A stretch of 64,000 bases of DNA from Paraburkholderia azotifigens (GCF_007995085.1 NZ_VOQS01000003.1:1178001-1242000); one strand, 5' to 3'; positions 16,527 to 25,545 are shown, numbered from the stretch's first letter. Program-made: numbers and translations. The notes: generated by a model from the letters alone, not told the origin.

Positions 16527-16712
16527 ATGTGGAAGCGCTATATCGCGCGCGCCGCGCTCGCAGCGGTTGCGCTGGTGCCGTTCGTGACGGGATGCACGGT
16601 AGGCGGCGCGGCAGCCGGCGGCTACGTAGGCCATGAGACGACGCATAGCACGGCAGGCACTGTGGGCGGTGCGGTCGCGGGCGGGATCATCGGTCACGAA
16701 CTGGGCAAGTGA
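16527..16712 (+). CDS. glycine-zipper lipoprotein, 61 residues
   Basis: A small lipoprotein: MWKRYIARAALAAVALVPFV with lipobox VTGC at residues 20-23, then Gly/Ala-rich TVGGAAAGGYVGHETTHSTA and GTVGGAVAGGIIGHELGK, two glycine-zipper segments of the type that pack in membranes (SlyB/Rick_17kDa-like, much reduced). AGGGG lies six bases before the ATG. The start is supported by the signal peptide. It is alone on its strand and precedes the AT-rich gap. Function unknown, envelope location likely. Confidence 0.75.
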   Translation: MWKRYIARAALAAVALVPFVTGCTVGGAAAGGYVGHETTHSTAGTVGGAVAGGIIGHELGK

Positions 16713-17385
16713 TGTGGAATGGAAATGTTTAAAAGCTTTGCCTTGAAAAGGCGGCAATCTTCCAGTCGGCCATCTTCTTTCATTTTCCGCTTCTCGTTTT
16801 TGCAAAAACATGTTGCCGCATCTTTTCTGTGCCGATTTGAAAAAATCGGTTTTCCTTTACACTTTTTATTCTCGTTTATAACGAGACAAGAAATTTTCAA
16901 TTCGAGGTGGTGCAGCAATTTGTCAGCGATATTTTCAATATAAAAAAGTTCATTTTAATTTTTGATTTATGACACGCTTCGTTCGCGCTGCGTGACGAGT
17001 AAAAACCGCCTTCCTCACCTAATCGTCGGCACCTGACACGTGTCTTCCGCACATTTTCCGGATAACATTTATCTCAAATATCTCGGCATTATATTTTCGT
17101 TGCCATATCACAACGCCAGAATTTATACCAATAAAACAGCCGACAAATCTTAAAAATAAAATACAAATCAAATCAATCTTTTAACCCTCGCATCTGTTTT
17201 TATTTCTTTTTTGGAAATAAACCATTTCCAATTCCGATATCAATCGATAGTTAGGTTACCTTTCTATACTTGCGCTTCCCCAAACAGGGCAAGTTGAGTT
17301 GTCTTGCTTCGTACAGGACGTGGCATGCATCGCTGTCCGTTTGTATCCAAGCCTCGTATTGCCCCTTGAACTGAAGGAAGCACAC
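16713..17385. other. AT-rich intergenic region upstream of porin
   Basis: These 670 bp are strikingly AT-rich compared with the surrounding sequence, especially 16720-17260, with many A and T runs. No protein with coding character is visible. A possible -10 box TATACT lies at 17265-17270, but its -35 is poor. The region probably holds the promoter and an extended 5' leader of the porin gene and could be bound by H-NS-like proteins; this is inference. Confidence 0.6.
17265..17270 (+). promoter_or_regulatory. possible porin -10 box
   Basis: TATACT lies 115 bp before the porin ATG at the edge of the AT-rich block. With a 17-bp spacer the -35 would read AATCGA, a poor match, so an activator or another start site may be used. 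Confidence 0.25.
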
Positions 17386-18522
17386 ATGAAGAAGATTCTG
17401 ATCGCGACGGCAGTGGCTGCCTCGTTCGCCTCGGTCGCCCACGCACAGAGCAGCGTCACGCTGTACGGCACGCTGGACGCAGGCATCACCTACACCAGCA
17501 ACGTCGGCGGCCACTCGCAATGGGCGGTCGGCAGCGGCTCGATCGATGAAAACCGCTTCGGCCTGCGCGGCGTCGAAGACCTCGGCGGCGGCATGAGGAC
17601 GATCTTCACGTTGGAGCAAGGCTTCAATCTGAACAACGGTTCGCAGGCTTCGAAAGGCCAGATGTTCTCGCGCCAGGCTTTCGTCGGTCTGTCGAGCCAG
17701 GCCGGCACGGTCACGCTGGGCCGTCAGTACGACGCGATGCACGACTTCGTCGCGCCCGTGACGGCGGCAGGTAGCTGGGGCGGCGCGAACTTCGCGCACA
17801 TCTACAACAACGACGGCCTCGACGACAACAGCGGCGTCGCCACGAACAACTCGATCAAGTTCCGCAGCGCGGACTACGCGGGTCTGTCGTTCGGCGGCAC
17901 GTACGGCTTCTCGAACAACTCGCAGTTCGCCAACAACCGCGAGTACAGCGTCGGTGCGTCGTATCAGAACGCCGGTCTGCGTGTCGGCGCCGGCTACGCA
18001 CAGCAGAACAACCCGACGGGCAACGCAGCCGGCGCAACGACGGCAGCAGGCAACTTCCTGTCCGGCTTCGGCTCGCTGTATGGTTCGACGTTCCGCCAGC
18101 GTGAATTCGGCGCGGGCGCCAGCTACGCATTCGGTCCGGCCGTGATCGGCCTCGCATGGACGCAAGGCCGCGTCGATAATTTCGACACGGGTGCAGGCTC
18201 GTCGCGCTTCAACAACTACGAAGTCAACGCGAAGTACAACGTCACGCCGGCATTCGGTCTGGGTGTCGCTTACACGTACACCAACGGCCGCGCAGCATCG
18301 ATGGACGGCAACCCGGACGTCAAGTTCCACGTCAACCAGATCGGCGTGCAAGGCGACTACGCGCTGTCGAAGCGCACCGACGTCTACGCACAAGGCGTCT
18401 ATCAGCTGACGAGCGGCTCGGACGGCATGCCGAAAGCCGCGATCGACAACGGCAACGTGACGGGTGAATCCGCGTCGCGCCGCCAGGCTGTCGCGTCGGT
18501 TGGCCTGCGTCACCGCTTCTAA
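17386..18522 (+). CDS. Gram-negative porin (Burkholderia OpcP/OmpC type)
   Basis: A 378-residue trimeric-type porin. The first 20 residues MKKILIATAVAASFASVAHA are a Sec signal, and the mature protein starts QSSVTLYGTLDAGITYTSNV, the universal opening of beta-proteobacterial porins. It continues with ENRFGLRGVEDLGGGMRTIF, QAFVGLSSQAGTVTLGRQYD and ends in VASVGLRHRF, whose terminal Phe is the BAM recognition residue. AAGGAAG precedes the ATG. It allows passive diffusion of small solutes across the outer membrane. Codon use is very regular, suggesting high expression. Two hairpins follow the stop. Confidence 0.95.
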   Translation: MKKILIATAVAASFASVAHAQSSVTLYGTLDAGITYTSNVGGHSQWAVGSGSIDENRFGLRGVEDLGGGMRTIFTLEQGFNLNNGSQASKGQMFSRQAFVGLSSQAGTVTLGRQYDAMHDFVAPVTAAGSWGGANFAHIYNNDGLDDNSGVATNNSIKFRSADYAGLSFGGTYGFSNNSQFANNREYSVGASYQNAGLRVGAGYAQQNNPTGNAAGATTAAGNFLSGFGSLYGSTFRQREFGAGASYAFGPAVIGLAWTQGRVDNFDTGAGSSRFNNYEVNAKYNVTPAFGLGVAYTYTNGRAASMDGNPDVKFHVNQIGVQGDYALSKRTDVYAQGVYQLTSGSDGMPKAAIDNGNVTGESASRRQAVASVGLRHRF

Positions 18523-18535
18523 TCGAACACGAGAC

Positions 18536-18567
18536 ACGGCGGGCCAATACGCACATCGGCCCGCCGT
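18536..18567 (+). terminator. hairpin after porin
   Basis: acggcgggcc at 18536-18545 pairs perfectly with ggcccgccgt at 18558-18567 (10-bp stem, 12-base loop) 14 bp after the porin stop. No T-run follows. Confidence 0.5.
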
Positions 18568-18594
18568 CAGCTCGGGGCCACGAGGCGACCACGG

Positions 18595-18630
18595 CGCCCG
18601 CACGTTCTTCGGAACGTGCGGGCGTTGTCT
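18595..18630 (+). terminator. strong UUCG-loop terminator
   Basis: A 13-bp perfect stem (cgcccgcacgttc / gaacgtgcgggcg) closes a TTCG tetraloop at 18608-18611 and is followed by ttgtct. It lies between the porin and the convergent SRPBCC gene. Confidence 0.75.
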
Positions 18631-18667
18631 ATTGAATCGGCAGGAAAAAGCAACGAAGCGGGATGCG

Positions 18668-19132
18668 TCAGACCATCCGCTTCAACTCCTTCTGCAGCCG
18701 GTCGAAGTTCTCTTCGTTTGCCTTCAACGCAAACGTCTTCACCTGCGCACACACGGCGGGCGTCTCGAACAGCATGCGAAACGTGATGCGCGTCTGCGCG
18801 TCGCTTGCTGCATCGAACGTAGCTGTCACGCGAAAGTATGGCCCCGACACATGATCGAACACGATCCGCTCGGGCGCGACGATCTCGACGAATACGCTGT
18901 GATTCCTGTAATCGACGCCGTCCGGCCCATGCATCACGAAGCGCCAGTTGCCGCCGGGACGCAGATCGAATTCGTGGAAGGAATTGGTGAAGCCCTTGGG
19001 GCCCCACCAGTGCGCAAGGTGCGCCGGGTCTGTCCACGCGCTGAAGACGAGATCGCGCGGAAAATCGAACACGCGCGTCGACACGATTTGCAGATCCGCG
19101 ACAGGCGGAGTTGCGTCGCCATCCTCGGACAT
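18668..19132 (-). CDS. SRPBCC family protein (AHSA1-like)
   Basis: A 154-residue START/Bet v1-fold protein of the AHSA1 (activator of Hsp90 ATPase homologue) group: RVFDFPRDLVFSAWTDPAHL followed by AHWWGPKGFTN, then DLRPGGNWRFVMHGPDG, typical of these domains. They bind hydrophobic ligands or act in unknown stress roles. GGAGG lies upstream of the ATG at 19132; the frame is open upstream to 19186 without family support. Convergent with the porin; no partner ArsR gene is adjacent, unlike in many genomes. Confidence 0.87.
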   Translation of the reverse strand: MSEDGDATPPVADLQIVSTRVFDFPRDLVFSAWTDPAHLAHWWGPKGFTNSFHEFDLRPGGNWRFVMHGPDGVDYRNHSVFVEIVAPERIVFDHVSGPYFRVTATFDAASDAQTRITFRMLFETPAVCAQVKTFALKANEENFDRLQKELKRMV

Positions 19133-19321
19133 GAGACAGCCTCCTTCGAACAATGCGCCGCGTCCGCCCGAAGCCGGGCGGACCATTCAAGCATAGTGCA
19201 TTGTCGAAGTATCGAATGCCCTCGGCACGGGGCGCTCACGCCAAAAAGCCTGGCGAATGCGCGATGCCGAACGTTGAAGCGTCTAAGGTCCGATAAATAG
19301 AGGCGAATGCAGCGGCAAAGA

Positions 19322-20446
19322 TCAGATGGCAACCGGTTCCGCCGACGGTTCGATGGGAATCACGCGCCGCGCCGCCGGCGCGCCGCACTGCCGCAGCAGA
19401 TCGCGCAAGTCGTTGATCACCGGGAAGACTTCGTGATTCCAGTCGGCGCCTTGCGCGTCGTGCGCTGCCTGTTCGAGTTCCACGATCCAGCGATCTTCCG
19501 CGAAGATGCGCTCCGTGAACCACACCAGCAGCGGCCACGCGATGTCGAGCAACGCGCCGAGCTTCGGCCGCTTGATGGACAGGAGGCCGAACGTGCGATT
19601 GGTGCGCTGCTCGCGATCGAGCGGCACATAGCAGATCCACAGGTCCATCACGAGCGTCCCGTCCGACGTGCGGATCTGCAGCGTCTGAAACGGATACTGC
19701 GTGCGGATCGTCATCACGTCCTTGTGGTCTTCCCTCGTGCTGTTGCGTTTCTGCCCGAACACGAGCGCCTCGCCGATCGGCTGCTGGCCCGCTTCGCGCG
19801 CAAACGTGTAGTCCACTTCGACCCAGTCGTCGCCGCGCCGCCGGCCGAGCGAACGCGCGCGCATCTTGCCCATCTGCTTGCGATGCAAAAACTGATGGTT
19901 CATGTCCATCAGGTTTTCGTGCATGAACGAGTAATGGCAAGCCACTTCGCGGCCGAAGCGGCGCGTCTTGTATGCCTTGTCGGCGACGGAGCCAAGCGGC
20001 GGCAGCGGCATCGTTTCGGCGAGTTCGGCTTTGCCGGGAAACACGAAAACCAGTCCTTCCGATTCGCGGCACGGATATGCGCGCACGCCATTCGGCAGGC
20101 GCTCGCGTCCCAGATACGGGACGTCGATGCATTTGCCCGAGCAGTCGTAGGTCCAGCCGTGGTAGCCGCAGCGGATCGCTTCGCCGTCCACCACGCCGCC
20201 GCTCAGCGGCACCTGCCGGTGCGCGCAGCGATCCTCCAGCGCGATCACCTTGCCCGACTCCGTGCGCGCCAGCACGATTGGCTCGCCGGCGAAGCGCACG
20301 GCGTGCGTCTTGCCGCGCTTCACTTCGCGCGACCACGCGAGCGGATACCAGTGATCGGGATGGATATCGACGCGGCGCAGATCACGCACGGCGGGTTTGG
20401 CGGTGTTATCGACGGTGCTGCTGTCCAGCGGAGCGACTACATGCAT
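19322..20446 (-). CDS. Rieske non-heme iron oxygenase (alpha-subunit type)
   Basis: A 374-residue oxygenase. The Rieske [2Fe-2S] site is complete: C74, H76, C93 and H96 (CAH then CGYHGW). The mononuclear iron ligands are visible as D181, H184 and H188 in NLMDMNHQFLH. The layout resembles VanA/pheophorbide-oxygenase-type demethylases rather than ring dihydroxylases, and electrons must come from a reductase not present nearby. GGAGG precedes the ATG at 20446; a TTG at 20467 is a weaker alternative. Substrate unknown. No ring-cleavage genes adjoin it. Confidence 0.88.
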   Translation of the reverse strand: MHVVAPLDSSTVDNTAKPAVRDLRRVDIHPDHWYPLAWSREVKRGKTHAVRFAGEPIVLARTESGKVIALEDRCAHRQVPLSGGVVDGEAIRCGYHGWTYDCSGKCIDVPYLGRERLPNGVRAYPCRESEGLVFVFPGKAELAETMPLPPLGSVADKAYKTRRFGREVACHYSFMHENLMDMNHQFLHRKQMGKMRARSLGRRRGDDWVEVDYTFAREAGQQPIGEALVFGQKRNSTREDHKDVMTIRTQYPFQTLQIRTSDGTLVMDLWICYVPLDREQRTNRTFGLLSIKRPKLGALLDIAWPLLVWFTERIFAEDRWIVELEQAAHDAQGADWNHEVFPVINDLRDLLRQCGAPAARRVIPIEPSAEPVAI

Positions 20447-20629
20447 GAAGGAGGCCTCCCGGTACAACGGTCGACTGGTCGAGGAGACCGAGCCGGTGTG
20501 ATAGTTGGTAAACCGATGTCCCAGTCAGTCTACTAGAAGTCGCCGCCGAGAATCATGAGGGCAGACCGCAGGTAGCGTGCCGGTAGAGCTTACCGACGGC
20601 TCTGCGTCAGCATGCGCGGGGCCAAAACG

Positions 20630-20655
20630 AAAGGCGGCGCCGAAGCGCCGCCTTT
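20630..20655 (-). terminator. terminator after the glycosyltransferase
   Basis: aaaggcggcgc (20630-20640) pairs perfectly with gcgccgccttt (20645-20655) around a cgaa loop, which is UUCG on the minus strand. There the hairpin is followed by a T-containing run (CGTTTTGG). It lies between the GT2 gene end (20728) and the Rieske gene start (20446). Confidence 0.75.
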
Positions 20656-20727
20656 GCTTTCGTTGCCATTGCAACGCTCAAAACCGCTCAACGGCATCCT
20701 ATGCCGCGATATTCGCGCCAACGACGC

Positions 20728-22269
20728 TCAACGCGTGGCCTGCGTCGCGCCGACGAGACCCGAGCGGTGCTGTTTGCCCCACGTCTTGCCACCGCGTAGA
20801 AATTGCAGCCAGCCGAGCGCCGCGCCCGTGTGGCGCAGCAACTGAAACGTGAACGGTTCGGCGATCGCGGCGGCCACGGCCATCGGCAGGCTCGTGCCGC
20901 GCGTCAGCCCCGTCCAGCGGCGATACAGATGAATGCTCCACAGGTAGAACGCGAGGTCGATCGCCGTCTTGAGCCCGATCACGCTGAAAATCGACACGAC
21001 GATCAAGCCGTGTCCGCCGAACACGAAACCGAGCAGCAGCGCGAACGCGGTCAGGCCGTAGATGGGCTGCATCGTGTCGAACGCCTTCACGGGCAGCATC
21101 AGACGGCCGAGCGTGCCGTAACGCGCATTGCCCGTCATGTCGCGATTCCAGTACTGCGTCTGCAGGAAGCCCGCGAACCAGCGGCGGCGCTGACGCAGGA
21201 ACGCGCCGAGCGTGGCGGGCGCTTCCGTCTGCGCATGCGCGTCGCCGACCACGCGGACTTCCCAGCCGAGATCGCGATCGACGGAATAGCGGCGCAGCCG
21301 GTGAATCAGCTCGTAATCTTCGACGAGGCATTGCGCATCGAAGCCGCCGACGGCAACCAGAGCTTCTCGCCGAAACGACGCAAACGCGCCCGACACCAGC
21401 AGCAGACTGTCGGCCCGCATCCACGCGAAACGCGCGATGAAATTGCGCATGTATTCGTAGGTCTGGAACCACTGGAACACGCGCCCGCTCGCCGTGCGAT
21501 TGCAGACGGGCACGAGGATGCCCGTCGCCGCGACCAGCTTCGGCGACTGCGCGAAGGCCGCGCGCATGGCCAGCGTCGCGTCGTCGGCGAGCAGCGTGTC
21601 GGCGTCGACGGTCATGACGGTTTCGGTCGTCATCACTTCGATGGCGGCGTTCAGCGCGGGCGCCTTGCCGCCATGCGGCACGCGCAGCCAGTACAGATTC
21701 GGATAGCGGCTGCTGGGCGCGCTCAGTTCGCCGGGCACAGGCTCGACGAGGCCGAAGCGGCGGGTCAGCAGATCGCGTGTGCCGTCGGTGGAGCCGTCGT
21801 CGGCGATCACGATCTGCGCCGGGCCTTGCGTCTGCCGCAACAGCGCGGCGAGCGTGACGGGCAACACGCCCGCTTCGTTGTGCGCGGCGACGATCACGCC
21901 CAGCGTCGGCAGCTTCGTGGCGTCGGCGGAACGGTGCGCGGGCAACGAGCGGCGGATCAGCGGCAGCGTCTTCACCGTGACGAACGCGAGCAGCAGCGTG
22001 TCGTAAAGCACGTAAGCGATGCCCGTCGACCAGGCGAGCGCGCCATGCAGAAAGAACGCGCGTGCAAACAGCAACAGCCACAGCGCCGTTACGCTGCCGT
22101 GGATCACGGCGCTCTGCCACGTTCCCTTGCGCGGGTTGATACGCGGCGATGCGACGGCAAGCGCCTCACGCAGCGACCGCTTCGGAAGCGAGCCCGCAGC
22201 CGTCGACGGCGCAGCGGCCAAAGCAGGGTTCGTCAGCGTGACATCTTCGTCGATCACTTCGATATCCAT
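20728..22269 (-). CDS. membrane glycosyltransferase, GT2 family
   Basis: A 513-residue processive-type GT2 enzyme. Membrane segments lie at about 56-74 and 78-100, followed by the GT-A domain: VIVAAHNEAGVLPVTLAALL, DDGSTDG at 157-163, VDADTLL for the metal, a VEDYELIHRLRR block (ED motif) and RQRRRWFAGFLQ (QxxRW). Several membrane segments close the C-terminus. Relatives make beta-linked polymers (PgaC, NodC, HasA), but no export or deacetylase partners are here. Its ATG overlaps the stop of the cytochrome b561 gene by one base, so the two are translationally coupled. Product unknown. Confidence 0.87.
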   Translation of the reverse strand: MDIEVIDEDVTLTNPALAAAPSTAAGSLPKRSLREALAVASPRINPRKGTWQSAVIHGSVTALWLLLFARAFFLHGALAWSTGIAYVLYDTLLLAFVTVKTLPLIRRSLPAHRSADATKLPTLGVIVAAHNEAGVLPVTLAALLRQTQGPAQIVIADDGSTDGTRDLLTRRFGLVEPVPGELSAPSSRYPNLYWLRVPHGGKAPALNAAIEVMTTETVMTVDADTLLADDATLAMRAAFAQSPKLVAATGILVPVCNRTASGRVFQWFQTYEYMRNFIARFAWMRADSLLLVSGAFASFRREALVAVGGFDAQCLVEDYELIHRLRRYSVDRDLGWEVRVVGDAHAQTEAPATLGAFLRQRRRWFAGFLQTQYWNRDMTGNARYGTLGRLMLPVKAFDTMQPIYGLTAFALLLGFVFGGHGLIVVSIFSVIGLKTAIDLAFYLWSIHLYRRWTGLTRGTSLPMAVAAAIAEPFTFQLLRHTGAALGWLQFLRGGKTWGKQHRSGLVGATQATR

Positions 22270-22889
22270 TACGGCACCATCCGCTTGATGACGGAGTGAC
22301 GGTCGAGCAGCTCATGCTTCAGCGCGCCGCCGATATGCATCGCCAGCAGCGCATACAGCGCGTAGCCGAGATAGGTGTGCAACATGCCGAACCGGTCGTG
22401 CAGCGGCTCTTTCACGGCAGGATCGAGATTCATGATCAAACCGATGCGCGGAAACGGGATCACGCCGAACAGATGCATCGGGTGCGTCGCGGCCGCCTTC
22501 CATGCGGAGTCGTGCATCCAGCCCGACAGCGGCAACGCGATCATCAAGAAGTACAGCAGGAAATGCGCGACGTGCGCGGCCAGCCGTTCCCACGACGGAA
22601 ACTCGCGCGGCAGCGGCGGCGGCCGGTGCGACGTTCGCCACAGCACGCGCAGCAGCGCGAGGCCGAGTACCGTGATGCCGATCGACTTGTGCGTATCGAT
22701 GACGGGGCGCACCCAGTCGTCGGGCAGCGAATCGGCGGACAGGCCGAGAACCACGTTCACGATGATCAGCACGGCGATCAGCCAGTGCAGGATCATCGCC
22801 GTGCGGGTGTAACGCGACGCATGCGCCGGCGTGGAAAGCGCCTCGATGCCGTCGCGCGCGGCCGTGCGGGATGTTGTCGATGTGTTCAT
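22269..22889 (-). CDS. cytochrome b561 family protein
   Basis: A 206-residue four-helix cytochrome b561 (YceJ/CybB type). Helix 1 carries the heme ligand in MILHWLIAVLIIVNVVLG, with further His in IDTHKSIGITVLGLALLR, in FLLYFLMIALPLSGWMHDSA and in HTYLGYALYALLAMHIGGALKH. The ATG at 22889 is chosen as the start of the family-conserved part; its leader is weak. It probably transfers electrons from quinol in the inner membrane. The coupled GT2 gene downstream is an unusual partner. Confidence 0.87.
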   Translation of the reverse strand: MNTSTTSRTAARDGIEALSTPAHASRYTRTAMILHWLIAVLIIVNVVLGLSADSLPDDWVRPVIDTHKSIGITVLGLALLRVLWRTSHRPPPLPREFPSWERLAAHVAHFLLYFLMIALPLSGWMHDSAWKAAATHPMHLFGVIPFPRIGLIMNLDPAVKEPLHDRFGMLHTYLGYALYALLAMHIGGALKHELLDRHSVIKRMVP

Positions 22890-22975
22890 GAGCCGTTCTG
22901 GTTGGAAATCGGTAGGGGCGTCGAAAGCGATGTGCAAGCCCGCGGATCGGTCGGCGTGCAAGCGGGCGTGCGGCA

Positions 22976-23004
22976 ATCGCGCATTGCTATCGCGCATTGC
23001 TATC
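22976..23004. repeat. 13-bp tandem duplication
   Basis: atcgcgcattgct occurs twice in tandem (22976-22988, 22989-23001) followed by the first bases of a third copy, in the gap between the cytochrome b561 start and the LysR stop. It is in the presumed promoter region of the cytochrome gene. Confidence 0.9.
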
Positions 23005-23066
23005 GTCTTAACAACAGAACGCCCGACCCCGCAGCTTTATTCCTTCAACGTGCGAGCCGCCCGTTT

Positions 23067-23093
23067 CCGTCGCGTTACCGTCGCGTTACCGTT
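23067..23093. repeat. 11-bp tandem duplication
   Basis: ccgtcgcgtta occurs twice in tandem (23067-23077, 23078-23088) followed by ccgtt. It is a second, unrelated short duplication in the same 240-bp gap. Confidence 0.9.
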
Positions 23094-23129
23094 CGTTGCA
23101 TGCGTCCGCCGATGGTTCCGCACGGCCCG

Positions 23130-24044
23130 TCACGCGAACTGGTCGACGCCCTGCACCAGACGTCTGGCGAGGCGCGGCTCGCGCAGCTGGTCGAGCCACC
23201 ATTTCAGCGCCCGGCCTTCCTGCTCGCCGCGCCATGCCACATAGAGCACGTTGGGTTCGCGCGGATCGGCGGTGTCCTTTTCGACGAGTTCGCCGCGCTT
23301 GAGCAGGGACGCGACGCGCTGACGCGGCAGCCAGCCGACGCCAAGTCCGTCGCGCTGAGCGAGGATTTTCGCACGCATGCTGGGCACCGCGAGCGAAGTC
23401 TGTCCGCCGAGCAGCCCGTACGCGCGGCCGCTCGCGCGCGACGAATCGGCGACGACGATGCCGCGCTGCTTCGCGATCTGCTCGCGGCGCAGCGGCTCCT
23501 TGATGCTCGCGAGCGGATGACGCGGCGAGATCGCGAACACCCAGTCGACCACGCCCAGCTCGAACCAGCGCAAGCCTGGAATGGCGGGCGGCTCGTTGGT
23601 CGCGCCGACGATCACGTCCGCGCGGCCGTCGCGCAACGCTTCCCACGTGCCGCCAAGGACTTCCGTCGTCACGCGCAGCTTGACGCCCGATTGCAGCGCG
23701 TCGAACGCGTGGACGACGGGCATGAAGGTCTCGAACTCCAGCAGTTCGTCCGTGACGATCCAGAGACGGTCTTCCCAGCCGCTCGCGATCTGCCGCACGC
23801 GCTGGGTCATGCGCGACACGTCCTGCATCAGCCGCGCGGCCTCTTCGGCGAGCAGCTGGCCTGCGGGCGTCAGTTGCAGGCGGTAGCGGCGGCGGTCGAA
23901 CAGCAGCGCGTCGAAGCGTGTTTCGAGCTGGCGCGCCGCGTGCGATATCGTCGACGGAGCCTTGCCGAGCCGCGCCGCCGCGCGCGACAAGCTGCCGCTT
24001 TCGCGTATCGCCTCGAGCAGGGCAAGCTCGTCGTCGGTCAACAT
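23130..24044 (-). CDS. LysR family transcriptional regulator
   Basis: A 304-residue LTTR. The DNA-binding domain is at 1-60 (MLTDDELALLEAIRESGSLS, RAAARLGKAPSTISHAARQL), followed by the linker helix and an effector-binding domain. The ATG at 24044 gives the standard N-terminus; the frame is open to 24110. It is divergent from the glutathionyl-hydroquinone reductase gene with about 150 bp between starts, the usual LTTR-target geometry, so it probably regulates that gene. Inducer unknown. Confidence 0.9.
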   Translation of the reverse strand: MLTDDELALLEAIRESGSLSRAAARLGKAPSTISHAARQLETRFDALLFDRRRYRLQLTPAGQLLAEEAARLMQDVSRMTQRVRQIASGWEDRLWIVTDELLEFETFMPVVHAFDALQSGVKLRVTTEVLGGTWEALRDGRADVIVGATNEPPAIPGLRWFELGVVDWVFAISPRHPLASIKEPLRREQIAKQRGIVVADSSRASGRAYGLLGGQTSLAVPSMRAKILAQRDGLGVGWLPRQRVASLLKRGELVEKDTADPREPNVLYVAWRGEQEGRALKWWLDQLREPRLARRLVQGVDQFA

Positions 24045-24198
24045 GTTCGAACCTGTCGAATGAGATGAACGGGAAAATCGTACGGCAAAACGCGGACGGC
24101 GGTCCATCATAGGGTCTTCTGCCGATGTTCCGCCGCACGGCTAACATCGCGCGGCGGGCTGCATTCGCGCCACGCAAAGCAAACAAAGGAGCACCAAC

Positions 24199-25179
24199 AT
24201 GGGATTGCTAGTCGACGGTCAATGGCAGGACAAGTGGTACGACACGGCTTCGACGGGCGGCCGCTTCGTGCGCACGGACGCCGTCTTCCGCAACTGGGTC
24301 ACGCCTGACGGCGACGCCGGGCCGACCGGCCGCGACGGCTTCGAAGCCGAAGCAGGACGCTATCACCTGTATGTGAGCCACGCGTGTCCGTGGGCGCATC
24401 GCACGCTGATCGTGCGCGCGCTGAAGGGGCTGGAGGACATGATCAGCGTCTCGGCCGTGCACTGGCTGATGCTCGGCGACGGCTGGACCTTTGCCGACGG
24501 TCCCGGCGTGGTGCCCGACACGCTCAATCACGCGAAGTATCTGCGCGACGTCTATATCGCCGCTGATCCGCACTACAGCGGCCGCGTGACGGTGCCGATC
24601 CTGTGGGACAAGCATCAGCGGACGATCGTCAGCAACGAGTCGTCGGAAATCATCCGCATGCTGAATTCCGCGTTCGACGAGCTCGGTGCGGAGCCGGGCG
24701 ACTTCTATCCGCCGCCGCTGCGCGCCGACATCGACGCGATCAACGCGCGCGTCTACGACACCGTCAACAACGGCGTCTACAAGGCGGGCTTCGCGACCAC
24801 GCAGGCGGCGTACGAAGAGGCCGTCGCGCCGTTGTTCGACACGCTCGACTGGCTGGAGCAGAAGCTCTCCAGGCAGCGTTTCCTGACGGGCAACCGTTTG
24901 ACGGAAGCTGACATCCGCCTTTTCACGACGCTGATCCGTTTCGATGCCGTGTACTTCGGCCACTTCAAGTGCAATCTGCGGCGCATTTCGGACTACCCGA
25001 ATCTGTCCGCTTACACGCGCGACATCTATCAGCATCGGGGCGTGGCCGCGACGGTGAATTTCGAGCACATCAAGCGGCATTACTACGAGAGCCATCGCTC
25101 GGTGAATCCGACGGGCATCGTGCCGCGCGGCCCCGTGCAGGATTTCAACGCGCCGCATGATCGGGCGCGCTTTGCGTGA
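24199..25179 (+). CDS. glutathionyl-hydroquinone reductase (YqjG/ECM4 type GST)
   Basis: A 326-residue Xi-class glutathione transferase. The thioredoxin-like domain contains the catalytic CPWAHR with C63, and the C-terminal all-helical domain follows (YKAGFATTQAAYEEAVAPLF; FLTGNRLTEADIRLFTTLIR). These enzymes use glutathione to reduce glutathionyl-hydroquinones. AAAGGAGCACCAAC precedes the ATG. The length matches the family. The divergent LysR gene is a likely regulator, consistent with quinone or aromatic stress response. Confidence 0.92.
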   Translation: MGLLVDGQWQDKWYDTASTGGRFVRTDAVFRNWVTPDGDAGPTGRDGFEAEAGRYHLYVSHACPWAHRTLIVRALKGLEDMISVSAVHWLMLGDGWTFADGPGVVPDTLNHAKYLRDVYIAADPHYSGRVTVPILWDKHQRTIVSNESSEIIRMLNSAFDELGAEPGDFYPPPLRADIDAINARVYDTVNNGVYKAGFATTQAAYEEAVAPLFDTLDWLEQKLSRQRFLTGNRLTEADIRLFTTLIRFDAVYFGHFKCNLRRISDYPNLSAYTRDIYQHRGVAATVNFEHIKRHYYESHRSVNPTGIVPRGPVQDFNAPHDRARFA

Positions 25180-25254
25180 CACGCTGCGAAAGCGGTGTGT
25201 GCGCGTTGCGCTAGACTGTCCGCGAGAGATCGTTTGGATCGCACGGAGACTCAC

Positions 25255-25545
25255 ATGCTACGCAAGACACGCACGGCATCCCAGCTACAAGACGAAGTGA
25301 GCCGGCGCATTCATCGCGCGCCGGAAGTGGTCGAGGACGGCGTGAAGATTCGCGTGCCGCGTCCGCAATCGCAGGAGCCGGACGCGAGCGGCTGCAATTG
25401 GACGATGAAGCATTTCGGCAATGCGATCGGCTTCGAGCGCGTCGTGAACGATGCGCTCAAGGCCGTGCAGAAGGAATACGACCTGTCCGAATCGGACGAT
25501 ACGAAGGATCTGAACAGCCTGTTCGGCGACTTCCCGAAGAGCTGA
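25255..25545 (+). CDS. conserved small protein, function unknown
   Basis: A 96-residue soluble protein: MLRKTRTASQLQDEVSRRIH, a central SGCNWTMKHFGNAIGFERVV block and an acidic tail. The single Cys and the NWT motif look conserved-type, but I do not recognise the family. The ATG at 25255 follows ACGGAGACTCAC. It lies 75 bp after the glutathionyl-hydroquinone reductase gene on the same strand. Confidence 0.7.
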   Translation: MLRKTRTASQLQDEVSRRIHRAPEVVEDGVKIRVPRPQSQEPDASGCNWTMKHFGNAIGFERVVNDALKAVQKEYDLSESDDTKDLNSLFGDFPKS

